NCBI GenBank assembly: GCA_902765215.1
Contig: CACWZA010000005.1
Location: forward strand, 1-64,000
DNA from: an uncultured bacterium
GTDB lineage: Bacteria > Cyanobacteriota > Vampirovibrionia > Gastranaerophilales > Gastranaerophilaceae
DNA: 64,000 nucleotides
Reading direction: 5' to 3'
Position 1 is the stretch's first letter. Every line of letters begins with the position of its first letter. Shown piece by piece: positions 41,924 to 50,388 of the stretch. Made by a program: the position numbers and the translations under genes. The notes below the pieces were generated by a model that saw only the letters and a program-made list of their open reading frames with translations, had not been told where the DNA came from and made no database searches.

Positions 41924-42463
41924 TTAAAAGAGAGTATTTTGTACATCTTCTTTTGAGTACAAACCAAACATAAACGGCTTAAATGAAGCATTTTCTTTTT
42001 TCAAAGCATAATTTTCTTTATTTAGTTCTTCAATTTGATTCTTAAGATTTTCGTTTTCTGTTTTACAACGTATAAGTTCTACAACAACTTCGTCCATACC
42101 TTCAAGTCTTGTGTCTAAAAGGTCTGAAACAGCGGTTGTAATATTGCTTTCCATTCTTTGAAGTGAGGTTAAAAGGGTATCAACGACTAATTGCGAAGCG
42201 CTTTTTGACATTGTTGCAGGGGCATTTGAAGATGCTTCTTTTGCTTGTTTAAGAGCTCTGACGTCGTCCATTGAAAAATAGGTTTTACCGTCGTCAGTTT
42301 TGCGTGGAGATATATCCGCTTTTTTGCAGAGTTTAACTATTTCCATATTGTCAGTATCTAAAATTTTTCTCACATCTTGAGGAGATAAAATATTTTCGTT
42401 CACTTCGCTAACACCCACGTTATCTACTCCCACTTTTTCATAATTATATCTTAATAAATTCAT
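41924..42463 (-). CDS. MerR-like DNA-binding protein with coiled coil
   Basis: 179 residues. Residues 15-65 (LSPQDVRKILDTDNMEIVKL, then SPRKTDDGKTYFSMDDVRAL) resemble the winged helix of MerR-type regulators. A helical segment containing LVVDTLLTSLQRMESNITTA follows, then a leucine-rich coiled coil (ENLKNQIEELNKENYALKKE). The effector domain of classic MerR proteins is missing, so it may be a structural or chromosome-associated DNA binder. ATG 42463 is chosen over GTG 42472. It lies between metG and recA on the same strand. Confidence 0.75.
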   Translation of the reverse strand: MNLLRYNYEKVGVDNVGVSEVNENILSPQDVRKILDTDNMEIVKLCKKADISPRKTDDGKTYFSMDDVRALKQAKEASSNAPATMSKSASQLVVDTLLTSLQRMESNITTAVSDLLDTRLEGMDEVVVELIRCKTENENLKNQIEELNKENYALKKENASFKPFMFGLYSKEDVQNTLF

Positions 42464-42521
42464 TTTTTCCACATAATATTACATAAAGTTAACATAAGCG
42501 CGGAGTTATCGGCTATAATTG

Positions 42522-42553
42522 AAAAGAGAGTGTTTTTGATGACACTCTCTTTT
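42522..42553 (-). terminator. Terminator of metG
   Basis: On the minus strand AAAAGAGAGTGT and ACACTCTCTTTT form a 12-bp stem around an 8-nt loop, followed by CAATT. It lies 15 bp after the metG stop. Confidence 0.85.
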
Positions 42554-42567
42554 GTAAAGTTTTATAA

Positions 42568-44133
42568 TTAACCTTTCTTTTGTGATTTGTCAGCCAGTTC
42601 ACTGTCTAATCTCAAAAATACAGGTTTTATGTTCTCTTTGTCTATAAGGTGTCCGACTTTGATGTTGTCACCTGTGATATCCGTCAGCTTTATGGACTTC
42701 ATCTCGTAGGATAACTGTTCGGCCATTGCTTGTGCAATATTTGGACAGTAAGGATAAATAAGTGATGAAACTATGCACATAACTTCAAGAACTGTAGTAA
42801 GTACTTGTCCGCACTCATCGGTTTCACCGTTTTTAGCCAGTGCCCAAGGTTCAGAATCGGTCACATATTTGTTTGTTTCATCAACAACTTCCATTATTTT
42901 TTGAGCCGCTTCCTGAATTTCAAAATAGTCAAACTTGTGCATAACATCTTTTACTGTTGCCAAAGCTTTGTCGACTAATTCTGACTTTACCTTAAATTCA
43001 GGTTTTATATCTCCGTCAAAATATTTAACGAGCATAGATAAAGTTCTGTTTAATAGGTTACCCATTGAGTTTGCAAGGTGTGCATTTACCTTTTCCTTAA
43101 AATCTATATCCGAATAGTTCCCGTCTTTTCCGCAAGGTGCTGCTGTTGCCATATAATAGCGCAGTGCATCAGGTTGTTCCAGTCCGAAACTTTCCATAAC
43201 GCTTGTCGGTGAAATTACATTGCCTAATGATTTAGACATTTTTGTTTCATCAATTGTTATCCAGCCGTGAGCAAAAATGTGTTCAGGTAAAGGTAACCCG
43301 AGTGCCATAAGTATTCCTATCCAGTAAATACTGTGGAATTTAAGTATGTCTTTCCCTATAACATGTACATTGACAGGCCAAAGGTTTTTAAACTGTTCGC
43401 TTTCGTTATCAACATCATATCCGATTGCGGTTATGTAGTTTGAAAGCGCATCAATCCAGACATATATCCCCTGTTCGGGATCATCAAGAACATCTATACT
43501 CCAGTCTACATTTGTTTTTGCTCTTGAAACAGAAATGTCTTCAATATTTTCAAGCTGGTTTAGTACCTCATTTGTTCTGAAAGAAGGTATTATAAAATCG
43601 GGGTTTTGTTTTATGTGTTTTGCGATTGCATCTTTATATTTTGAGAGTTTAAAGAAATAGTTTTCTTCGCTTACTTCTTCGGGTTTCTTTAAGTGATCCG
43701 GACAGAGTCCGTCTTCTGTCAGGTCTTTTTCACTTAAAAATGCTTCACAGCCGCTGCAGTATAACCCTGTATATTTGTTTTTGTAGATGTCACCTTGTTC
43801 TACAAGTTTTTTAAAGATGTGCTGAACAACTGTAACGTGTTCGTCATCAGTAGTTCTTATGAATTTAGAATAATCAAAATTTAATGCTTTCCACGCGTCT
43901 TTGAACTGTTGCGCATTTTCATCACATAACTGTTTTGGGGTGATTCCTCTTGATGCAGCAGTTTTTTGAATTTTTATACCGTGCTCATCCGTACCTGTAA
44001 GCATAAATGTGTTATCACATCTTTGGGTATAGTGTCTGTATATTACGTCAGACAAAATCTTTTCGTATGCGTGTCCGATGTGCGGAGCACCGTTTACGTA
44101 ATCTATCGCCGTAGTTGCATAAAACTTTTCCAT
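42568..44133 (-). CDS. metG: Methionyl-tRNA synthetase
   Basis: 521 residues, class I synthetase. The HIGH motif is in NGAPHIGHAYE, the KMSKS loop is TKMSKSLGN, and the zinc-binding loop is YCSGCEAFL...LCPDH. The anticodon-binding helical domain follows. The C-terminal tRNA-binding EMAP-like domain of some family members is absent, as expected for this length. GAGAGGT precedes the ATG. It is divergent from the GH13 gene. Confidence 0.98.
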   Translation of the reverse strand: MEKFYATTAIDYVNGAPHIGHAYEKILSDVIYRHYTQRCDNTFMLTGTDEHGIKIQKTAASRGITPKQLCDENAQQFKDAWKALNFDYSKFIRTTDDEHVTVVQHIFKKLVEQGDIYKNKYTGLYCSGCEAFLSEKDLTEDGLCPDHLKKPEEVSEENYFFKLSKYKDAIAKHIKQNPDFIIPSFRTNEVLNQLENIEDISVSRAKTNVDWSIDVLDDPEQGIYVWIDALSNYITAIGYDVDNESEQFKNLWPVNVHVIGKDILKFHSIYWIGILMALGLPLPEHIFAHGWITIDETKMSKSLGNVISPTSVMESFGLEQPDALRYYMATAAPCGKDGNYSDIDFKEKVNAHLANSMGNLLNRTLSMLVKYFDGDIKPEFKVKSELVDKALATVKDVMHKFDYFEIQEAAQKIMEVVDETNKYVTDSEPWALAKNGETDECGQVLTTVLEVMCIVSSLIYPYCPNIAQAMAEQLSYEMKSIKLTDITGDNIKVGHLIDKENIKPVFLRLDSELADKSQKKG

Positions 44134-44231
44134 ATTCTTTTACCTCTCTTATTGTTTCTATTTTATCACAAAAAGGTAATTTATATGTTGTTTTTGGTGT
44201 ATTATATAAAAAGATTGTAGAGGTATGTTGT

Positions 44232-45776
44232 ATGATTAAGAGATTATTAGCACTTTGTTTGGTAACTGTTCTTGCCCTTCCTGTTTGTGCAAAAAATATT
44301 TCAGGTGACTGGCACAACGATTTGAGAACTTTGTTCCTGCGTAATAACGCAATTATTTATGCTATAAATCTCCGTACTTTCAGTGCTCAGGATAAGAACG
44401 GTAACGAAATTATTGACGAGAATGAAGAAAGCGGTAATTTTGTTAATGCAGTTCATGAATTGGATAATCTCGTTAAGATGGGGATAAATACGATTCATGT
44501 TTTGCCTGTCACTCCTGTCGGCAAGATTAAAGCAATGGGTACGGCGGGTTCTCTTTATGCAATATATGATTTTACAACTCTTAACCCTCAGATTGTTTCA
44601 AAACAGTCCTCTCTTTCTCCAAAACTTCAGGCGAAAAGGTTCGTGAAAGAGTGTCATAACCGTAATATCAGAGTAATCGTAGATTTACCGAGTTGTGGCT
44701 CTTATGATTTGTTTCTGGAGCACCCCGAGTATTTTATAAAAGACGAAAACAACAATCCTGTTACCCCTCTTGACTGGACTGATGTCAGATTGTTTGATGT
44801 CGGAACAGAAAAGTCAGTTAATGAGGATTTGCTGAACTTACATAAGAAATTTGTTGATATGCTTGTTGAAATTGGTGTGGATGGTATTCGTGCCGATGTT
44901 GCAAGACTGAAACCAAAAGCTTTCTGGTCAGAGTTAATAAAGTATACAAGGGCAAAGGATCCTGAGTTTTTGTTCATAGCAGAAGCGTCAAAATTATGGA
45001 ATCAGCCTGTTTCAAAGTACGCTCTTAATACATCTGTTGAAGATTTGTTTGATGCTGGTTTTGACGGTTATTTAGGGAGTTATGTTAACCTTAAAAATAT
45101 GACAACTTCAAAAGAGTTAATAACGACTGTTACTGATGATTTAAAACTTTTCAGAAAATATGATAATCAAAAAAGTGTAATCGGAAGTTTTTCAACTCAC
45201 GACGAAGTCAGTCCGATACAAATCCACGGCTCAGATTTTTCAAAAATGATTATATGGCTGAATACCACTTTGCCTATGAACTCTTATTATATTGATGGTT
45301 TCCCTACGGGTGATATGTATAATTATCAATGGGCAAATAAAATTGCCCCTTCTTCACAAACCGATGATGTATATTATTTCTCTCATAACGGGCAATTGGA
45401 TATCTTTAATTTTTCAAGGAAACCGCAGGGGAAAGATACTTATATTTACGATGAATTTGTTTTGGCTAATAAGTTCAAAGCCTATTATGCACAAGATTTG
45501 TCAATTGCTCAGTTTATCCCGTTAAAATCATCAAATCCGAAGGTTTTTGCTTATGCAAGAGCGATGAATAACCAGTCTTTGGTTGTCATCGGAAATCTTG
45601 ATTTTAATTCCTCACAGGAGTCAGTTATAAAAGTTTCAGGTTTTAAGCCAAATATGCGTATTCTGAATCTCCGTGTACAGCTGAACAATAATAATGAGTA
45701 CACGAAGGGTAAAATTAAGGCAATCTTGACTCCGGGGCAGATAGAGGTCTTGCTTATTAAACGATTGGTGTTGTAG
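44232..45776 (+). CDS. Secreted alpha-amylase family glycoside hydrolase (GH13)
   Basis: 514 residues. The signal peptide is MIKRLLALCLVTVLALPVCA, cleaved after VCA. The catalytic barrel shows VDLPSCGSYDLF, GVDGIRADVARLKP with the nucleophilic aspartate, FLFIAEAS with the acid/base glutamate, and SFSTHDEVS with the third acidic residue. It should cleave or rearrange alpha-glucans in the periplasm or outside. The active-site residues are present but the surrounding sequence is divergent, so the exact specificity is unknown. ATG 44232 follows GAGGT. The EamA transporter starts 1 bp after its stop. Confidence 0.88.
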   Translation: MIKRLLALCLVTVLALPVCAKNISGDWHNDLRTLFLRNNAIIYAINLRTFSAQDKNGNEIIDENEESGNFVNAVHELDNLVKMGINTIHVLPVTPVGKIKAMGTAGSLYAIYDFTTLNPQIVSKQSSLSPKLQAKRFVKECHNRNIRVIVDLPSCGSYDLFLEHPEYFIKDENNNPVTPLDWTDVRLFDVGTEKSVNEDLLNLHKKFVDMLVEIGVDGIRADVARLKPKAFWSELIKYTRAKDPEFLFIAEASKLWNQPVSKYALNTSVEDLFDAGFDGYLGSYVNLKNMTTSKELITTVTDDLKLFRKYDNQKSVIGSFSTHDEVSPIQIHGSDFSKMIIWLNTTLPMNSYYIDGFPTGDMYNYQWANKIAPSSQTDDVYYFSHNGQLDIFNFSRKPQGKDTYIYDEFVLANKFKAYYAQDLSIAQFIPLKSSNPKVFAYARAMNNQSLVVIGNLDFNSSQESVIKVSGFKPNMRILNLRVQLNNNNEYTKGKIKAILTPGQIEVLLIKRLVL

Positions 45777-45777
45777 T

Positions 45778-46635
45778 ATGTTGACGACACTTGCGGTTTT
45801 ATCAAGAATATTTTCTAATTCTGTTGCAAACCTTTTTCAAAAGAAGGCATCCTCTGTTGATTCCCCTGTTGTTATAAATATGTGGGCATATTTTATAATG
45901 AGCCTTTTGTGTGTTGCTCCTGCCATGTTTGTTGACTGGCTTCAGTTCTCGGCTGAGTTTTGGATGACGGTTGTATTTGCGGGGTTGCTCTGCACAATAG
46001 GAACGATTGCTCTTATTGCGGCTTTGCGTATTGGAGAACTCTCTGTTCTTGCTCCGATAAATTCATATAAAGCAATTATAGGTTTAATTGGCGCGTTTGT
46101 CCTCTTGGGTGAGTTGCCTGCCTTAAAAGAGCTTATTTGTGTAATCTTTATTGTTATTGGCAGTTATTTCGTTTTGGAAACGGGCGGGGAAAAGTTTTCG
46201 CTTCGGTTGTTTTTTAGACGGGATATCAGACTAAGACTTTTTGCCCTTTTATGTTCGGGAGTTGAGGCTTCTTTTCTAAAGAAGATTATAATTATGTCGT
46301 CATATAAAATATCTTTGATATTGTGGTGTTTTAGCGGTTTTTTGTGTTCGCTTGTTCTTCTTGCTTTATACAATCTGAAACAAAAGCAGTCTTTTAAACT
46401 CAACAAAAAATGTTTTTCAGATTGTTTTGTAATCGCTTTAATGCTTTTGATTATGCAGTTAACCACAAACTACGTCTTTTCAAAAATGGCTGTAGGAACG
46501 GCACTATCCCTGTTTCAGTTGTCATCCTTAGTATCACTCTATTTTGGATATAAAGTTTATCACGAAACAGAAATAATAAAGAAACTAATAGGTACGGTTA
46601 TTATGATAGTTTCTGCTGTTGTGATTTTAATCTAA
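45778..46635 (+). CDS. EamA/DMT family transporter
   Basis: 285 residues with about ten hydrophobic helices in two halves, as in the drug/metabolite transporter superfamily. The first-half end LRIGELSVLAPINSYKAIIG and the second-half end MAVGTALSLFQLSSLVSLYFG are the typical EamA repeats. The substrate is unknown. It starts 1 bp after the GH13 stop codon, so it is probably translationally coupled and may move a product of that enzyme, though this is inference. It overlaps the convergent gene at 46632 by 4 bp. Confidence 0.88.
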   Translation: MLTTLAVLSRIFSNSVANLFQKKASSVDSPVVINMWAYFIMSLLCVAPAMFVDWLQFSAEFWMTVVFAGLLCTIGTIALIAALRIGELSVLAPINSYKAIIGLIGAFVLLGELPALKELICVIFIVIGSYFVLETGGEKFSLRLFFRRDIRLRLFALLCSGVEASFLKKIIIMSSYKISLILWCFSGFLCSLVLLALYNLKQKQSFKLNKKCFSDCFVIALMLLIMQLTTNYVFSKMAVGTALSLFQLSSLVSLYFGYKVYHETEIIKKLIGTVIMIVSAVVILI

Positions 46636-47228
46636 AATAATACTTCCGGCTCAACGAAGGTTATATAAACAAATGCGTTAAAATCAACACTTCCGAAGAT
46701 TATTTTCATCTGATGGTCGTTGCACGGTAAAACTTTTGCAAAGGTTATGCAATCTTCTTCAAAATCGTCTTTGGTTTCTCTTGCCTTGATTTTTGCCTTT
46801 AACTGGTGAGCCTGATAGAGCATAATGTAAACTCCGTCCGCCTTTTTCTCACCTTCAACCTTATAATATCCGCGTTCTACGAGTTGGTTGTTAACAATAA
46901 AGTCAACAGGGATATTTATAAGTCTTGTCTCGTCAATTGTTTCATCAGGCTGTTCGTTTACGATTTCTTCGTTATGCGGATCCATTTCCGGTGTTAAACT
47001 TGAGCCCTTAAACTTTCTGATAGCTTTCTCTCTTTTCTTGGCTTCTTTTCTTTTTGATTTAGCCTGTAGGGCATCCATTGTTTCTTCAAACTGTTTATTT
47101 GTAATAGTTTTTTGTCCGTCCCAAGCATTATCAACGCTGCTGAAATCAGACCAGTCGTCGCCCGCAAATGATGTTGCAGAGCAAAATGCGAAAACAGATA
47201 GTATAATAATAAGAATTCTTTTTATCAT
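46632..47228 (-). CDS. Secreted hypothetical protein
   Basis: 198 residues with the signal peptide MIKRILIIILSVFAFCSATS, cleaved near SFA-GD. A charged helical stretch (QAKSKRKEAKKREKAIRKFK) follows, then a beta-rich domain of about 100 residues with two cysteines (EEDCITFAKVLPCND) that could form a disulfide. No family recognised. The ATG has no Shine-Dalgarno sequence. It overlaps the end of the EamA gene by 4 bp in convergent orientation. Confidence 0.75.
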   Translation of the reverse strand: MIKRILIIILSVFAFCSATSFAGDDWSDFSSVDNAWDGQKTITNKQFEETMDALQAKSKRKEAKKREKAIRKFKGSSLTPEMDPHNEEIVNEQPDETIDETRLINIPVDFIVNNQLVERGYYKVEGEKKADGVYIMLYQAHQLKAKIKARETKDDFEEDCITFAKVLPCNDHQMKIIFGSVDFNAFVYITFVEPEVLF

Positions 47229-47285
47229 ACTTTATTATTTAATGATTTTTTGCCGTAAGTAAACCTCTATTTGTATGAGGCGAAA

Positions 47286-48527
47286 TTATTTATCAGAGAT
47301 AAATCCGTTTATTGCTGTGTAAGCGGCAACATAAGGTGATGCCAGATAAATTTCACCTTTCGTATTACCCATTCTGCCCTGAAAGTTTCTGTTTTGGGTT
47401 GCAAGACAAACTTCTCCGTCTCCGAGTGTACCTGCGTGAACACCGACACAAGGTCCGCACCCCGGTGGAAGTATTACGGCATTTGAGTCCATAAATATAT
47501 CTAAAAGTCCTTCTTTAAGGCAAGATTTGTAGACATCAGGTGATGCAGGGCAAATTAACATTCTTACATCTTTGTTAACCTTTTTACCCTTTAGAATGTT
47601 TGCAACAACTCTCATATCTTCAAGTCTGCCGTTTGTACAAGTTCCGACATATACCTGATTTACCTTGATATTTGATAATTCGTCAACTCTTTTTGTGTTG
47701 TCAACGGTATGTGGGCAGGAAACTGTTCTCGGAACATCTTCCGCTTTTATATTGATTATTCTTTCGTATTGTGCATCCTCATCAGGTAGTATCTGTCTGA
47801 ATTTATCTTCTCTGCCTCGTTCTGCCAAATATTTTTTTGTTGTATCGTCTGCAACAATAAGTCCGCATTTTGCGCCGGCTTCAACGGCCATATTTGAAAG
47901 TGTAAATCTTTCAGACATAGACATGTTTTCAATTGTATCTCCGCAGAATTCCAGCGCGCGATAGGTTGCCCCGTCTGCCCCTATCAGTCCGATAATGTGG
48001 AGCATTAAATCTTTTGAGAAAACACCTTCATTTAGATTTCCTGTTACAACTATTTTGAAAGTTCTCGGAACTTTTAACCACGTTTTACCTAAAGCCATAG
48101 CGACTGCTACATCTGTTGAGCCCATCCCTGTTGCAAATGCTCCGAGTGCGCCCGAAGTACAGGTGTGAGAGTCTGCTCCGACAAGCACTTCGCCCGGGTT
48201 AACAAAGGTTTCTACTAATCTTTGGTGGCAGACACCTTCTCCGATATCTGATATAACAGCACCGTATTCTTTTGAAAATTCTCTTAACACCATGTGGGTA
48301 TTTGATAGCTCTTTTCTCGGGCTTGGAGATGCGTGGTCAATAAATAATATTGTTCTTTCGGGGTTGTTAAGTTTATCTTTGCCCAGTTTTTTAAACTCCT
48401 GAACTGTAAGCGGGCCTGTCCCGTCTTGTACTGCCGCAACATCTACTTTTGATATAATAAGTTCGTCTGCGTGCACTTCGCGGCCTGCGTGTTCGGATAA
48501 TATTTTTTCTACTAATGTTAAGCCCAT
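47286..48527 (-). CDS. 3-isopropylmalate dehydratase / homoaconitase large subunit family
   Basis: 413 residues, the short archaeal-type LeuC/HacA form. The 4Fe-4S cysteines are in VGTCTNGR and PPGCGPCVG, and ADSHTCTSGALGAFATGMGSTD is the substrate loop. The family isomerises 2- and 3-hydroxy tricarboxylates and needs a small subunit, which is not adjacent here. It lies 30 bp after the homocitrate/Re-citrate synthase-like gene, so its substrate depends on that enzyme: isopropylmalate, homocitrate or citrate. ACGGGA precedes the ATG. Confidence 0.9.
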   Translation of the reverse strand: MGLTLVEKILSEHAGREVHADELIISKVDVAAVQDGTGPLTVQEFKKLGKDKLNNPERTILFIDHASPSPRKELSNTHMVLREFSKEYGAVISDIGEGVCHQRLVETFVNPGEVLVGADSHTCTSGALGAFATGMGSTDVAVAMALGKTWLKVPRTFKIVVTGNLNEGVFSKDLMLHIIGLIGADGATYRALEFCGDTIENMSMSERFTLSNMAVEAGAKCGLIVADDTTKKYLAERGREDKFRQILPDEDAQYERIINIKAEDVPRTVSCPHTVDNTKRVDELSNIKVNQVYVGTCTNGRLEDMRVVANILKGKKVNKDVRMLICPASPDVYKSCLKEGLLDIFMDSNAVILPPGCGPCVGVHAGTLGDGEVCLATQNRNFQGRMGNTKGEIYLASPYVAAYTAINGFISDK

Positions 48528-48557
48528 ATTTATTTCCCGTATCTTTCTGTAATTTTT

Positions 48558-49862
48558 TTAAATTATGTGTTTTGGTAGAGTTAACACATTTGAATCAACT
48601 CTTTCTTTTAAAGCCCCTGCCGGCTCATAGTATGGCGAAACTGTCATTACTTTTGCCGCAATATCAGGGTAGTGGTAGATAAATTTTAATTCGCTGTCTG
48701 TGAGCGGTTTTTGAGTGTGTACGTTTGCGTAACGTGCAAGTTCAAGAATGTTTCTTGCTTCGTGTTCGTCTTTGAACTCGATTTCAAGTTTATCATAAAC
48801 ATTACGGAACCCTTTGATACCACCATATTCACCTGTTGTAATCATTCTTCCCGTTTCGATGATTTCAGGTTCACCTCTGCCGAGTTCTTCGTAATCGTAC
48901 AATTCGTAGTTTCTGCGGTCTTTTAATGCCCCGTCTGCGTGGATACCTGATTCGTGTGCGAAGGCATTATCTCCGACAGCAGGCTGGTTAATCGGAATAG
49001 TTACTCCAAAGGCGTAAGCCGTGTATTTAGCAAGTTTCCATGCTTTGCTGAGGTCAATATTTTCATCCAATTTATATTTGCCTCTGAACCCTGCTGATTT
49101 CAGTACGGAAAGCAGGCAAGATACTAAATCTGCATTCCCTGCACGTTCGCCCATACCGTTGATTGCGGTATTAATATATGTGTCCATCCCTGCATCAATT
49201 GCACCTCTTGCACCCATAACAGAGCAGGCAACTGCCATACCTAAGTCGTTGTGGTAGTGAACTTCTATCGGCATTTCTGTTTCTTTTGCAAGTGTGTTAA
49301 TTCTGTTATATGCAGTCCACGGATCTTCATAACCCAGAGTGTCGCAATAGCGGAATCTGTCTGCGCCGCATTTTTTTGCTTCTTTACCTACTTTGATTAA
49401 AAAGTCCAAGTCACTTCTTGATGCATCTTCTGCATTAACCCCTACAGTTATTGCGCCTTTGTCTTTAGCACATTCAACTGCTTCGCAGGTCATACGCAGG
49501 ATATCGTCTTTTGTTTTTTTGCCAAGGTATTTACCTTGTATCATTTGATCTGATGTTGATTGTGATAAGTTGCAATGTTTCAGCTTCGGCACGTTTTTGA
49601 ACGACTGTTCAACATCTGCCGTTATTGCCCTCATCCATCCCGATAGTCTTGTTTTTGATATTACATTTCTCTCAACGAGTTCAAGGTTTGCATTAAGGTA
49701 GTTCAATTCGTGAGTTGTTGTAGGAAACCCGAATTCAGACTGTGTAATACCCATATCATCAAGCATGAGGTTAATGATAGTTTTTTGTAATTTTGCCAAA
49801 CCCAGTCGGGAAGTTTGTACCCCGTCTCTGTTTGTTACATCAACGATATATATAGTGCTCAT
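48558..49862 (-). CDS. Homocitrate/isopropylmalate synthase family enzyme (possible Re-citrate synthase)
   Basis: 434 residues of the DRE-TIM acyltransferase family. It starts with IYIVDVTNRDGVQTSRLG, where Asp and Arg bind metal and acyl-CoA, followed by QSEFGFPTTTHE and the metal-binding VHYHNDLGMAVA. NQPAVGDNAFAHESGIHADG lies in the linker. There is no C-terminal leucine-regulatory domain, so ordinary LeuA is unlikely. Alternatives are homocitrate synthase (NifV) or the NifV-related Re-citrate synthase of anaerobes. The product then passes to the aconitase-family gene that follows. AAGGGG precedes the ATG. Confidence 0.85.
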   Translation of the reverse strand: MSTIYIVDVTNRDGVQTSRLGLAKLQKTIINLMLDDMGITQSEFGFPTTTHELNYLNANLELVERNVISKTRLSGWMRAITADVEQSFKNVPKLKHCNLSQSTSDQMIQGKYLGKKTKDDILRMTCEAVECAKDKGAITVGVNAEDASRSDLDFLIKVGKEAKKCGADRFRYCDTLGYEDPWTAYNRINTLAKETEMPIEVHYHNDLGMAVACSVMGARGAIDAGMDTYINTAINGMGERAGNADLVSCLLSVLKSAGFRGKYKLDENIDLSKAWKLAKYTAYAFGVTIPINQPAVGDNAFAHESGIHADGALKDRRNYELYDYEELGRGEPEIIETGRMITTGEYGGIKGFRNVYDKLEIEFKDEHEARNILELARYANVHTQKPLTDSELKFIYHYPDIAAKVMTVSPYYEPAGALKERVDSNVLTLPKHII

Positions 49863-49896
49863 AAATAAAACCCCTTATCAAAGAAAATAAGCAGAC

Positions 49897-49953
49897 GGTT
49901 TTCGTCCTTAATTTGTTTGCATAATGTTTAGATAATCAGCGGACGACCGGACT
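49897..49953 (-). repeat. Duplicated 3' end of tRNA-Gly and flank (copy 1)
   Basis: Aligns without gaps to 50074-50130 at 48 of 57 positions, including 23 identical bases (49931-49953). The identical part covers the last 16 nt of the tRNA gene. The two copies are 177 bp apart. Confidence 0.75.
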
Positions 49954-50050
49954 GTATCGGCTCCTTCGCGTAAAACGGGTCTGCGGATTTTGCTTCAATA
50001 AATTTTATTTATTTCGCAAAAGTCCTTCGCCCTCTGCTCAGTCGCCTCTC

Positions 50051-50078
50051 GAACCTAAACAGACTTCGTCTGTGGTTC
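50051..50078. repeat. Hairpin beside tRNA-Gly
   Basis: GAACC-TAA-ACAGAC-TTC-GTCTGT-GGTTC forms an 11-bp broken stem. The AGACTTCGTCTGT core recurs at 14755-14767. Confidence 0.45.
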
Positions 50079-50114
50079 TCGTCCGTTATTAGTTTGTCTA
50101 ATGTCCGGATAATC

Positions 50115-50186
50115 AGCGGACGACCGGACTCGAACCGGCGACGTCAACCTTGGGAAGGTTGCATTCTACCACTGAATTACGTCCGC
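50115..50186 (-). tRNA. tRNA-Gly (anticodon CCC)
   Basis: On the minus strand the acceptor stem is GCGGACG with CGTCCGC, the anticodon arm CAACC-TTCCCAA-GGTTG gives anticodon CCC (codon GGG), and the T arm is GCCGG-TTCGAGT-CCGGT. The discriminator base is U, as usual for bacterial tRNA-Gly. The D arm ATTC-AGTGGTA-GAAT is small. CCA is not encoded. The gene lies upstream of the synthase gene at 48558 on the same strand. Confidence 0.95.
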
Positions 50187-50388
50187 ATAACTATATCTTA
50201 CAACAGATATGTTTAATTATTCAATAAATTAATAAATTTTATGACGAAATGATTTTTTTATAAGAAATTTTTATGTAAAGTTTTGTAACAAAATGACTTA
50301 AAACATTAAAGATTTAATAAAAATGTGCCGTAGTCCATAAGGAACGATAAGTTCATTAGGGAAAAATTAGGAATAAGGATTACGACAA

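Larger units (their letters stand above)
49863..50388. other. Intergenic region holding tRNA-Gly and repeats
   Basis: A 526-bp stretch between divergent genes. It holds the tRNA-Gly gene (50115-50186), a 57-bp duplication of the tRNA's 3' flank, a hairpin around 50051-50078, and the AT-rich leader of the 1008-residue protein. I see no protein gene in it. Confidence 0.7.

Noticed and set aside
49863-50114. Leader riboswitch or T-box before the synthase gene
   Set aside because: No T-box TGGN sequence, specifier loop or terminator/antiterminator pair is visible. The structured sequence is better explained by the tRNA-flank duplication and repeats.
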